Below are positions 1 to 14,379 of a stretch of DNA of 64,000 nucleotides, in pieces (the first letter of the stretch is position 1; each line of letters begins with the position of its first letter). The DNA comes from Pyrus communis. Taxonomy: Eukaryota; Streptophyta; Magnoliopsida; Rosales; Rosaceae. The DNA is taken from assembly GCF_963583255.1 (NCBI RefSeq), contig NC_084804.1, forward strand, positions 20,900,061-20,964,060, in the 5' to 3' direction. Made by a program: the position numbers and the translations under genes. A model generated the notes under the pieces. The model was given only the letters and a program-made list of their open reading frames with translations, searched no databases and was not told the origin of the DNA.

Positions 1-107
1 TTACAATGAACACGAAACCATTTCTTCCTTGCGACATATGCATATTTTCTTGGGAGCAAACTCGGTTCACCTTCTTCCTTGAACACCCAATTTGACTGTT
101 TGGATCC

Positions 108-2505
<2,398 letters not shown>

Positions 2506-2558
2506 TGTTGACGAAAGGTCTGAGAGGGAATGTGATGGGTAGAATTGGGGTTGGTGGG

Positions 2559-2567
2559 TATTATATA
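2559..2567 (-). promoter_or_regulatory. Putative TATA box of the RD21-like gene
   Basis: On the minus strand the motif TATATAATA lies about 54 bases upstream of the first ATG (2505). This is a plausible TATA position for a short 5' leader of 25-30 bases. No transcript evidence is available. Confidence 0.5.
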
Positions 2568-2719
2568 GGACAAAAGAGGGGAGGGGGGAGGGGGGAGGGG
2601 GGATTTTGATAGGCTGGATGAAGCAGAAGAGAACGACAGCGAATTGAATTTGGAAAAGAATACCGGAATTGCGTTGAAATAGGAATATTAGAGAGCCCTG
2701 CTGTGTCACGATCGGTTGG

Positions 2720-5700
2720 GGTCCTGGTGGTGACCACCTCTATAAATTTTTATTTTTTTTATTCTAATACGATGATATATTTACATTGAGGTGTCAGAAA
2801 TAAATTAGTCTGTTCACGGTTTCAAATTTTAAAAACCCACTTATCAAGCGAAGTGGGTATATTTTAAAAGAAAATTTTATTTATAAGCGTTTTTTGTTAA
2901 AAGATACTTGTTTTAAATGTGTGAATTTTTGTTGAAAATTCAATTGCCCTTGAAAAAACATTTGACATATGTATTTTCAAAAAACGCTTCCAAGAACCAA
3001 AAACACTATAAATTTATGTGCCAAACACAATTAGTAGTGTTTTGACTGTCGAAAAGTACTTTTTAACCCTTGCACAAGCAAACCCAAACATGCACCGCTT
3101 AGGCGCCTAAGCGATCTTGATTCTTGGACGGTTTTTGACCATTGATGCATGTGAAGTGTGCATTTAATCAACAGTTATAAATTATCTTTTTATTTTTTTT
3201 ATTTTATTTTTTTATGTTTTTGAGTCTGACCCTTGTCTTATCTAATCATTGTTATTAGGTGATGTAAAGAAAATTGTTGAGCTCATTCTTCCATTTATAA
3301 ATAACGTATTTTAATCGTATAAATTTTATAATAGGAACGGTTAATTTCTTGGTGTGGTTTGTGGGGTGGCCATTAGGAATTTTAAATTACTTTCATTTTG
3401 TGCTAATTTCCTTCCTATCAAGAAATTGATCACTGGAGCATATGTACCCATCTAACACCTTTGTAATTGATCTGTAATTAGTTATTTGTGGTAATGAAAT
3501 TCTATCACTTCTATAAAAAAATGATACGTCAAAATTGTGAATGGTTTCAACTTGAGAAACCCTTGTTTGATCAGTCGTAGTGCAATGTACGCAAAGCATT
3601 TATCTGATACATGCTACATTTTTTGCATTTTCATTCTCGGGAAGTAAACATATCATTAGAAAGCATTAGAATGTACGTTCGTTTTTCCGAGCAATTGAGA
3701 TCAAGGTTTTATAAATATGTAGAATACCTAATCAAAATTTCATTATCTAAGCAGCCTTTCAAAAGTAAATTTTGATGACGCACATTTGAAGATAATTGAC
3801 AAGTATTTGTTTTTCAAACCAAGTTAAAATTAACCTAAGGGGTTGGTCTAGTAGAAAGTAATCAAAGGTTTGGGACCCCAACTTGAATTTGAACTCCCAC
3901 GGATACATTTATTGGACCTACTAGCTCTATTTTGATATACTGTTTGATACAGTGACAAAAAATACGTTGCTGCATCACGTGATACGGTGACCAAAATATG
4001 TTACTCCCACGGATGTATTCAAAGATGTGTGGTATGATACTTCCTATATTAAAAAAGAAGTGAGGTTGAAATTGCTCAATTATTTGAAGTTGATGTTTTT
4101 CTTTGTACTCAACATAGTCGGTAGACAAAACGTCTCCAAATTCCCACATGCTTCAAACAACGAGCCAGCTAAGTTTCCCGAGAAACAAACAACACCAATT
4201 CCAAAAAAAAAAAACCAAATTGCAATGGCAATTAAACAACTCGATTTGCCTAGCTTTGTTGTCACAACACATTATATGACGACTCTGTGATAGTTTGAGA
4301 GTTTAGGCAGCAAGGTTTCACGATGGCAAATTAGGCAGAATTTAGATACTTGTGGATTTGTTAACAAGTAAGAAAAATTTGCAGCACATGGTTGATGTAG
4401 GAAACATGGGAATGAAAGATGTTGGCAAATTGAAAAGGACGCAAAAGATAATATTGGTCACGTACAGATTATAGAATGCGTGCATTGTTCTCCTCATGAT
4501 CGTAATAAGTTGAAGATTTGACAACTAAAATTTATGATGAAATTATCTTTTTGTGATTAATGCGAAATTGAATTTGAGACAGTTTTTCTTATAAGCATGA
4601 AGGAGGATTTGCAATTGAAATCTCTTTTTCATTTTTAGGTCAAAAGTACTTTATATTACAAAATAAAAAATTTTACAAACTGACAAGGCCCAAAGCTAAA
4701 CATATTAACATCAAAAAATTGATTCACAGCAGAACGACACACTACAAGAGCTAAGATACAATTAGGCCCAAACCGTAAAACACGAACACGGAACCTAGAA
4801 ACTTCTACCGTCTCTTTCGCCGCCAAAGATCGCCCCAAGCCGTCCAATTCCTCTTTTACAACCAAGCAATACCTCACCAAATGCCACATCCAACTCCAAT
4901 TTGCTTCCTGAGCACAACCATAAAGTAAGGATAACCGAAAACCAAACGAGAGAAGCCAACTATTGAGATGAAGTATGTGGAGATCCACGAACGACACTGC
5001 TGATAAAGGTCACCGGAGCCGGTGAAACCACCGGAGTTCTACACACAATTTCAGTGGGTTGTATAGCTGAAAATCGGAATATGGAGGAACACAGAGGATA
5101 GATACTGTCCGGGAAGGAGAAATAAGACATATTAGTATAACAACTAAGGCGAAAAAATAGTAAAAGTAAGAAAAAAAGACAAGAAGGAAAGAGAGGGGAG
5201 GACGGTGATTGACCCTGGCCAAAGCTAGGGTCAACGTCACTGGTTCTGCTCAAATTTGGAGGCTAGACCCGAACGGATGAGAAAAATTCCCAAAAAGAGA
5301 GACAGACTCTCACTAGAGAGAGAAAGCTGGTAAGTTTGTTGTTTAGGTCTTGATGCAACTATTGTTTTTTCAATTGAAATCTCTTCAACCATTGAAAAAG
5401 GAGATTTATCACTAAACTAAAAAATAGTACACTAAAAATGGCCTTTAGGAATGGTGAAACTCTGCTGCGTTCCCTACAGAGAAAAAGCGTCGGTTTTTCT
5501 CCGTTGCCAATAACAACCCAGTACCTCGGTTTATAGTAATATACGACGCTTATTTGGTATTATTTGTTGACTTTCATGGGTTTTTTGTTGACTTCCATTG
5601 GTAAAAACATCTATTGCAATTTGCATCGGTACTTCTGTAAATTCTGATGCCTGTCCCTCTTTAAGGCATTTGGTTTACATTAAAAACTTATGCAATAGCA

Positions 5701-6034
5701 ATCTGCCACTTCAGTTTTTATATAGGATAGAAGCTATAAATATCAAAATTAATTGACTATTGAAAATTGTTTCATTTTGATACATATTCGATGTCAAGAT
5801 TGATTGCTTATTTAAGTCACCCTACGTAATGAATTGAAGTTTTCTGCGCATAGATTTGCCAATTTTTTTAATACTATGTATAATTTATAGATATGAAAAA
5901 TTGAAGGCTAGGATGGACAACGACGACTGTAGAAAACACGAAAAAATGTAAAAGAAGGAACAGGGGCATATCAGTTTAGGATTGTTGTGCTTTTTAAAAA
6001 AAAATATTTTTGTGTTTTAAGAATGATCAATTAC
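2720..6034. other. AT-rich intergenic spacer without recognised gene
   Basis: No open reading frame here has recognisable protein similarity; the longest translations are short and low complexity. A perfect 18-bp palindrome (CGCTTAGGCGCCTAAGCG) sits at 3096-3113. Poly-A and poly-T tracts are scattered. Nothing else was supported. Confidence 0.6.
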
Positions 6035-6311
6035 TGTTGCAGGCCTACTAAATTAGGAATGTGATTTTGTAAATCCTAACATATCTAGGATATCATTATG
6101 AGATTTTACAATATCTCTTAGACTATATATTATCCTATTAGAGTTGTAATCATATTAGGGTAAGAAATTAACTTTTCCTACTATTATAAATAAAGGCATA
6201 ATGGGGTGGAATAGAACATCTCACAATTGCACATTGCTCTCTTTCTCTCTATTGTGCCGCACCCCCTATCTCTCTTTCCTTATTATAGTTCAGTAAATTA
6301 GACCTACAACA
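6035..6311 (+). mobile_element. Ty1/copia-type LTR (5' LTR or solo)
   Basis: The block starts TGTTGCAGG and ends CTACAACA, giving TGTTG..CAACA ends. It contains a TATA-like ATTATAAATAAAG followed by pyrimidine-rich sequence. It is immediately followed by CGTTATCAGCACG, a string commonly found just inside plant copia LTRs as the primer binding site. The length of 277 bp fits a short copia LTR. No partner LTR was found in the window. Confidence 0.7.
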
Positions 6312-7432
6312 CGTTATCAGCACGCTCTTGACATTGCGCTGAAGATAGTTTATTCTTCAATCATGGGAGTATTACATTTTAATCATTCTCTTTATGATTA
6401 ATTAATTAATTTATTGAATTAATCCACATGCTATTGATTCGATTTAATTTTTGTTTTTTGTTGAACGTGATACAACGCATTGAAGATGCAATTCCGGCTT
6501 TCCAAGAAAGATCTACAAATTTTAAGGCTCAGTTATTTTCTGCCAATTAGGTTCTTTTAAAATAAATTAAGATATTTGAAACGACCATTAAGTATGAAAA
6601 CATTTCCCATAATGCATGAATCCCTATATTTATATTTTCCTTTCAATTATTTATATATTGCATATTTTGTCAATATATATATATATATTTGTTCATGCAA
6701 TACACAATTATGCTATGTGGAATTTGTGAGTCAAAGCATCAAAATAAATTAGAAACAATTAGGGTTTTTCAAACCCTAGTGCCGAAAAAGTTAAAAAAAA
6801 AAAAAAAAAAATCAGGGATTTTTTTTTTTTTTTTACACGGCTGAGTCGCGACTTCTAGCCACGCCGAGCCAACGACGTGTTGCACCAAGCCTGAAGCTTG
6901 GGTATGCGACATGGCAGCCCTTTGGGCTTTGTGCTAAAATTGGACTAGGCCTACGCTTGGGTCCCTAATACATGGGCTTCACGACCCGTGGTCTGTTCTA
7001 AAAACCAGCAACTATTGCTGGACTTTTCCAGATTTGGCTTGCTTTTTAGAAGCCAGCGATAGCTGGGTTTGTCCCGTGTCAACCAACAACCAAGCTCCTG
7101 AGGCCCAACAGCTGCAGGGACTTGACCTATGACTTTGCAGCCAACCCAAGTGTGCTGGGTTGTGTCATTTTAGGTATTTTTTTTTCTGACCCAATGCCAT
7201 GTATTGGCATCCTCGCTTCATAAACATACTCACATAATTTTTGGGACGTTTTTGGTTAACGGTAATTAAGCTATAATTCAATTGTCACTTGGCCCACCAC
7301 CAATTGAAGCTAATAAGACCCGACTGTCATTATTTTGCTTTCACAATCGACCTTGTATGGTCCGATCTATTGAATTAATTAAAAATGACCGTCTGTCCAT
7401 TAATCTGACAAGACATTCAAAATTATTGGCCT
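6312..7432 (+). mobile_element. Leader/internal remnant of the copia element
   Basis: This is non-coding sequence downstream of the copia LTR. It starts with the PBS-like CGTTATCAGCACG and includes poly-A and poly-T tracts near 6792-6834. It is cut off by the gypsy LTR beginning at 7433. No gag or pol homology is readable, so the assignment rests on adjacency to the LTR. Confidence 0.4.
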
Positions 7433-8396
7433 TGTAGACATGTAAATTTCGTTGCATACAGTTGATGCATCACAAATCTCCACGTGGCATATGACTCATC
7501 ACAAATGAGTAAGTCATCAATGACATATGGCACAAATCAAGTAAAGGAAGCTCAAAAGCATTCCTAAAACTCGGCAATGGGGAAGAAATCTCCTTAAAAT
7601 TGGCAAGGAGCCCAAATTGCTTCCAAAATCGGAAAGAAAGCTAAAACATCTTCACAAAACAAGCAAGAATTGAAGATTGCTCACAAAATAGGCAACAAGC
7701 CTTATAGATTTCGGCCAAGCAAGGTAAAGTGGCTGAAAACAAGACATAAAACATGCTTAAATTCTCCTATGGACGAATGAAGACACAAATCAAAGTCAAA
7801 TCCACCCAAAGTCATGGTTTTGGAAGTCTATAAATACAAGGTCCCAAGACAAGCATAGGGGGTGGACAATTTCTACATTGAAGGGCTGAAATTCTCACAA
7901 AAGGAGAACCTCTGCCAAATCTTTAAAGACTAATGCGCTGCCAAAGCTCTCTTCAAAGAACACATAACCAAAGCCGAAACTTTCTTTCAACCAAAGCTGA
8001 AGCATCCCTTGAAGAATCAACAAGTACTTGTGCTAATTCATTCAAGACTTTGTTGCAAGCTCAAAACTTGTAACGACGTTCGATTCAAGATCAAGTCACC
8101 AAGACCCTTGAATTAATGAAAATCTACATCAACACTCATTTTGCCGCAACCCTAAACCTGAGGTGAAGATTATCCACGCATTGTTTCAAGCTCAGAACTT
8201 GAAGAAATCGTTCAATCGTTCGTTCGAGATCAAGTCATCGTGACCCTTGGATCAATAATCAACCATCTACATCAAATTTGAAAACTGAATTAGAGGAAAA
8301 TTGTAAACAAAGATTGTATCCTTACAAATTCATCAATACAAATCTACTTTGTACACGTGTTCTCGTTTCATTCGTTATAAAATTTTCGTGTTTACA
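7433..8396 (+). repeat. 5' LTR of gypsy-1 (964 bp)
   Basis: It runs from TGTAGACATG to TTTTCGTGTTTACA. It matches the partial 3' copy at 15845-16422 and the solo copy at 27910-28856. Near 7830 it contains TATAAATACAAGG, a likely LTR promoter TATA box conserved in all three copies. Confidence 0.88.
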
Positions 8397-8462
8397 AATT
8401 TGGCATGCCCAATGGGACATCTATGCCTCTTATCTTTGTCTTCAAATCCGCAAAAAGCATAC

Positions 8463-11217
8463 ATGGCTTCAAGAAATGATCAAGTTATTCCCCCAACCAA
8501 CGTGAAGAACAAGAACATCCTTGTCGCAAGTGGTGAAACTTTAGGCATCACAACCCGAAGCAAGGCAAAAGCTCTCTTTTCCGTGCCTTCCAGCCTTATA
8601 TCAACTTTGCCGAAGGAGCAAGAACACCTAAGGCACGAGCTCCTTATCACCCTGGCCTCTCTAAAGGCGCCAAGGGAAGAAAGCTCGATGAGGTACTCCG
8701 AGTTGTTGACTTCTGATATCGACTCAAGCAGCAACTCGTATCTCGTAGCCAAGCAAGTCATGATTACTGGTGCGACTTTAATTGAAGAGCAGCTATCATA
8801 AATGAGCGAAGTAATTGGAAAGCTGACAAGGACCATGAAGGAAAATGACTTGCCGATTACTACACTCGTCAATCGTTTGGAGGTGCAGCACGATGAGAAA
8901 GCTGACCCGAAGGTTGATCCACCAAATGAGGAAACTGACAAAAAGAAGGAGCCTCTAATGGACAAAGCTGAGAAGAAGCTAAAGGTGGACTGAGCTGTGA
9001 CGCATATGTGATCTTTCTCTATCTAACAGTTGCAAGAGATGACTACAAGCACCATCAAGGAGCAGTACGAATGGAGCTTACATGACTCTGTGCTGTACTT
9101 AATGCGCTACTCCAAGAAGATTGATGCCTTGAGGATGCCAAAGGGTTATCAGCCACCTAAATTCATGCAATTCGATGGAAAGGGCAATATTAAGCAACAT
9201 ATTGCCTATTTCATTGAAACCTGCAACACTACTGGGATAAAGGGAGTCTACCTCGTCAAACAGTTCTTGTGCTCGTTAAAAGGTAACGCCTTTGACTGGT
9301 ACATTGACCTAAAGCCCGAGTCTATCAACAGTTGGGATCAGCTTGAAAGGGAATTCCTCAACCGCTTCTATAACACCCGTCGCACTGTAAGCATGATAGA
9401 GCTAATAAGTATGAAGCAGTGGAAGGATGAACTTTTTGTCAACTATGTCAATAGGTGGCGTTTATTAAGTCTGGATTGCAAAGATCAGCTTTCTAAAACC
9501 TTCGCCATTAAGATGTGTGTTCAAGGCATGCACTGGGGGTTACATTACATCCTCAAAGGCATAAAACCGAGAACATTTGAAGAATTGGCAACTCGATCCC
9601 ATGATATGGAGTCGAGTATTGCTAATCATAGGAAGAATGAGCCAATCGCCGACTTAAAAAACGATAAGATGTTTGCCCTAAAGGTAGACAAGACTGGAAA
9701 AAAGATCGCCAAGGAAGCTTTTGCTGTCCATACTACCCCCATCAAGACATCCTCCGTGCTCATCAAAATCTCCTTAAAAAACAAAACAAAGGAGATGAAG
9801 AGAGGTGAGCCTTCTCACACCCAAGACAGGTACAAAAACACTTTGAGGGAAATAGAGTAGAAGACATACCCTTTTCCTTACTCTAACGTGGCTGCAATGC
9901 TAGACGACTTGCTAGAAAAGAAGGTGATTGAGTTACCCGAATGCAAGCGCCCCGAAGAAATGAATCGCGTTAACAATCCTAGGTACTGCAAATACCATCA
10001 TATCGTAAGTCATCCTGTTGGTAAGTGCTTCATCCTCAAAGAGCTTATCATGAAGCAAGCACAACAAGGGCAGATCGGGCTTGACTTTGAAGACACGGCC
10101 GTAACACATACTACTACGATTACGTTTGGATCATCCGATCATGTGCCTCTTTAAGTGACGCCTGACCACTTTTGTTTATACTCAAGCTACATGGCACATT
10201 CTGCACAACCATTACTAGGGGTAAGTGACCAAAATGCACCTACCGATGATAAAGAAGGGTGGACACTAATGACCTACAAAAAGACAAGGAAGCCAAGACC
10301 ACAAGCTATATGGCCTAAGGTGGAACAAGGGCTGCAACAATAGGAAGCCCAAAATGAGCGTAAGAGCTGTTAAGCCAATAAAAGTAGGGGAACCTATGGA
10401 GCAAGAGCTATGCATTCCCGTTTCTTGCACGAGTACTTCCTAAAGGACTTCTTCCAACATTGCACTACCGTTGCCTGTCATATGGTTAAAGTGGAGATAG
10501 AAGAGCCCTCGAAAGGCAAAGGTGTCACTATTGAGGAATAGAAGACCCTCACGCCCAAAGAAAGCCTGCTGGCACACTTTAGCATCAAAGAACCATTACG
10601 ATTGCCCAAGGAGATGCGAAAAGCACTAGTAGAGGTCTTGGTGAGTCCCGACGACCACGAAGTGCAAGAAAGCAAGGACGAAGGCTTGAAACTTTCGCCA
10701 CATGAGTATGCCACGTGTTGTGCCGCCTATGACGCAATCAACTTCACTGACGAAGACTTGCTGCTGGGATCAAAGCCTCATAACCATCATCTCTTCATCT
10801 TTGGGTACATAAGGGAGCACAAAGTCAACCGCATCCTTGTGGATGGTGGATCGGCCATAAACATCATGCCAAAGTCAACAATAACATAATCGGCATCAAG
10901 GTGTTGAACTATCCTGAAACCGCCTCCTAATCCAAGGTCTTAACCAAGGAGAACAAAGAGCGATAAACATGATATGAGTCGAGATGACCATTGGCGAACT
11001 CAAATCAAGCATGTTATTCCATGTGATCGATGCAAGAACTTCCTACAACTTGCTCTTACGAAGGCCTTGGGTCCATGATAATAGAGTGGTGTTGTCAATC
11101 CTTCATCAATGCTTAAAGTTTTACCGAGAAAGAGTAAAGGTGATACAAGGCGACACCAAGCCATTCACCGAAGCCGAATCACACTTTGTGGATGCCAAGT
11201 TCTACATGGATGAAGAC
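8463..11217 (+). pseudogene. gag-protease of gypsy-1, broken by in-frame stops
   Basis: The frame starting at 8463 (MASRNDQV) continues through stops at 8799, 8991, 9858, 10152 and 10341 to 10889. A frameshift precedes 10984. The retrotransposon gag core is at 9150-9600, with WYIDLKPESI and FLNRFYNTRR. A Cys/His segment (YCKYHHIVSHPVGKC) follows at about 9984-10030. The protease remnant has the active-site-like LVDGGSAINIMP at 10840-10875, with the conserved later part SYNLLLRRPWVHD near 11040. It cannot make a full polyprotein. It ends at FYMDED, directly abutting integrase. Confidence 0.85.
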
Positions 11218-12063
11218 AGCGTAGGACCAATCACACCAAAGTCATATGCAAGAAAAGCTTACATCCTAGCTACAACAGATTACTTCTCCAAGTGGGCTGA
11301 AGCCATACCCTTAAGGGAAGTTAAGAAGGAAACTGTCATCCGTTTCATCAAGGAACATATCATCCACCGATATGTTATGCCTCGCTACATCATCACCGAT
11401 AACGGAAAATAGTTCTCCAACCGACTTATGGATAAGCTCTGTGAGAAATACAAATTCAAGCAGCATAAGTCTTCCATGTATCATGCTTCGGCCAATGGTC
11501 TTGCAGAAATAATCAACAAAATGATGTGCAACCTTCTGAAGAAGGTAATCGGCCGAACAAAGAGAGACTAGCACGAAAGAATAAGCGAAGCACTTTGGGC
11601 ATATAGGATGACACATATGACTCCTACCTAAGTTACGCCTTATTCTCTTGTATATGGTGTGGAAGCTGTTTTGTTGCTTGAAAGTCAAATCCTATTACTA
11701 AGGATGGCTATACAAGAAGGCTTGACTAAAGAGGAAAACGCAAAGCTACGACTTCAAAAGTTGAAAGCATTTGACGAAATGAGGCTCGAAGCTTAACAAC
11801 ATTTGGAATGCTACCAAGCATGGCTATCCAAGGCATTCCATAAGAAGGTTCACCCAAGGTATTTCTAAATTTGAGATCTTGTCTTAGCATTACGAAAACC
11901 CATCATCACAACTCACAAGACAAAAGGAAAGTTTACATCAAACTGGGATAGACCTTACATAATACAAGAGGTCTACACTAACGGCTCCTACTTAATCATG
12001 GCGGAAGACGGCTTCAAGATCGACCCCATCAATGGCAGATTCTTGAAGCATTACTACCCCTAA
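11218..12063 (+). pseudogene. Integrase remnant of gypsy-1
   Basis: Translation starts abruptly at VGPITPKS, followed by the core ATTDYFSKWAEA (first catalytic Asp) and IITDNGK (second Asp). The ANGLAE segment carries the third acidic residue. The N-terminal HHCC zinc finger is absent. In-frame stops lie after ITDNGK and at several later points. The C-terminal part, ending HYYP at 12060, is readable. It is defective; it would act in cDNA integration in an intact relative. Confidence 0.85.
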
Positions 12064-12066
12064 ACC

Positions 12067-12375
12067 AAACAAACAATGCTTCTTGTTCGCATGAGCTTAA
12101 AATGCGACACTCAATGCTCCTCGCCTGCATGAGCCTAAACTGCACATAACACACACAATGCTCATTGTTCTCACGAGCTTAAAAGGTGACACACAACACT
12201 CCTTGTTTGCACGAGCTTAAAAGGCAACACTCAATGCTCCTTGCCTACATGAGTCTAAACTGCACATGGCACAAAGCTTCTCGCCTGCACAAGACTAAAC
12301 TGCATACGACAACAATGCTCCTTGTTCACATGAGCTTAAAAGGCGACACCCAATACTTCTTGTTCACCCAATGCT
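12067..12375. repeat. Tandem array of about 40-45 bp units downstream of integrase
   Basis: Seven or eight imperfect units carry the core AATGCTCCTTGTTC, CATGAGCTTAAAAGGCGACA or the variant CATGAGCCTAAACTGCACA. The two variants are interleaved. The array begins immediately after the integrase stop codon. Such arrays are common in the 3' untranslated part of large gypsy elements. Confidence 0.85.
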
Positions 12376-12424
12376 TATGGAAATGTTCCTGAGCACTTTC
12401 AAGTGGTCACTTGTTCAAAACTTG

Positions 12425-14379
12425 TTAACGCTGTTGCAAAACAAGCTCATCTTTGTGCGAGTCAACTTTCTCACCTGCCTTTTCAGAAGCATCCAAATGT
12501 AAGGAAGACAAACACGGGCATTGAAGAGCTAAGGCCGTATGTCCATCTTGCAAAGGAGCTGCGCTGGCACAATCGAAAGGTGCTAGCTGTGTAGGAACTG
12601 TAGAACAACCCTCTCTCAGTGCATCATTGCGTGAACGAGAAGAATTAATGCCACTTACCGTCCTCAATTCTTCATGGTGTACCTTTGACCACCAACCTAC
12701 ATAGGCACGGGTCACTGGATTACTCTTAAACTCGTCATTGGTCGGCAGGGTGATAAAAGCATTTATGCATGCACGGGTACAAGACTCCCAATGCATATAC
12801 ATGGCTTGCAAGGATTTCGACTGTGCATTTTCTTTCAGCTTGCCTAGCACATGTTGGACAAAACCAAACTGCCTGCTGAAACGATGTGAGCATTATACGG
12901 CTGAACGATACATCGGTTTCCTTGCCGTAACGAAATATACCCTAAACGAAGACTCGTAAGGTAAGACCAGTCTGAGAAATGAAGGTGTGAATCATATACG
13001 AGGACTCACTGTGCCAAGCCAACCCTTGCCAGGTGCTCCATTCTCAAACATTCGCAACTTCTAAACAACGCTTACAAATCATCAAGGCTCTTTGCAGAAA
13101 GCATGCCAGAATACTTCATCATCAAAGGCCTCAACTTGACTAAAGTTGATGAAGAAGGCTTTGACTTGTCTAAAGTTGACGAAGGAAAATGAGTGCCAAA
13201 GTACTCACCCAACTAACAGTACACATAGTGGTAAGGAAGTACCACAACACAATCTTTAGTGCTCGTTGAGTTTGAAACAATACTCAAGCCGTTATAAATG
13301 TTGGCTAAAATTGGAATAGCAAAGATGAAAGATTCACCTGCAGCCATCTTGCTAGCCACACTGAAGACTCTGGGACAGATAAAGTTGACGTCGTTTTTGG
13401 GGAAAACAAACTTACAAAGCCAACAAGCTAAGAAAACGGCTAGGTAAGATTCTTCCACATGCTCTGACGCTACGCTAAGTTCATCAAACACTTTCAATTC
13501 GGTAGGGGTGTGGCGGCCAGTTGAACCAATAACACCTAAAAAATTTGAGTCTCCCTTTGGCTAGGTGGTCTTGTTGCAACCACTTTTCTTTGAAGCATTC
13601 CTGTACTTCATGGAACCCTAATACCAAAATCGGATCCATGAAGATATCTTCATGCCTGACTTACCCTGAAGCTTCTGGGAAAACTTGTGATACACCCAAA
13701 ACAAATAGCGGCAACTCGCAGGCAATCCTTAGCTATTGTGATGATTCCTCCATGCTAGGAATAACCTTGTCGTAAAACTTACCTTAGATCGGCAAACCTC
13801 CTATCTTATGAAGATCCCAAAGTGAAATCGACATCTCCCCTTATGCTATTTGAAATGTGTTGGTCGCTAAACACCAATGCTTGAAAAATGCACGAATGAT
13901 GGAAGGATGACGATCATAACTAAACAAAGATGCGTATATAGCGTGATAAAGACCCACGTTAGTAAACATTTCTTTGGATCAGCTCAAAACATCTTCAAGC
14001 CACTCCCAATAAAACTCAACAAAGACGGCTTCTCCATTAGTCGACAAGGTGCAATTCCAAGTCATAGTTCCGCTATGGAAGCGATCATCAAGAAGCTTAA
14101 ACGAAGCTGGCAAATTGTCACAAACATGGGATTCAAGATAAGAATCCTTGATGTACATACCTTCTTCTTCGTATTTGGTCAATCAAAATCTATCACCTCC
14201 CAAGATACTTCAGAAAACCACAACTTAATATACATCGAGTTGTCTTTAGTAAGAAAAACAAGCTCCTTAGGGCCAGCCAATGGCGCATAAAGCTTCAACA
14301 TCGTTCCTTTATCTTGCGAATCGCATTCCTTCGCAAGAATGGTGATGGTATTGCTCTTAAAGCAATTGAAAAATACCAT
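12425..14379 (-). pseudogene. Antisense plant-mobile-domain (PMD, aminotransferase-like) gene relic within gypsy-1
   Basis: Minus-strand translation gives PMD hallmarks in order across several frames. These are YAPLAGPKELVF and LWFSEVSWEVIDFD (about 14300-14180), FYWEWLEDVLS (14010-13980), HWCLATNTF then GEMSISLWDLHKIGGLPI (about 13890-13800), AFFLACWLCKFVFP-type text (13440-13390), VASKMAAGESF (about 13345) and VGWWSKVHHEE (about 12700-12665). Frameshifts and stops interrupt it, so it is not functional as read. PMD proteins (MAIN/MAIL family) act in silencing and genome integrity, and their domain is known to be spread by retrotransposons. Orientation opposite to gag-pol and position between integrase and 3' LTR show it is carried by the element. 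Confidence 0.75.

Noticed and set aside
12067..12375. CRISPR-like repeat array
   Set aside because: Plant nuclear context, imperfect contiguous units without unique spacers; an ordinary tandem repeat inside a retrotransposon.
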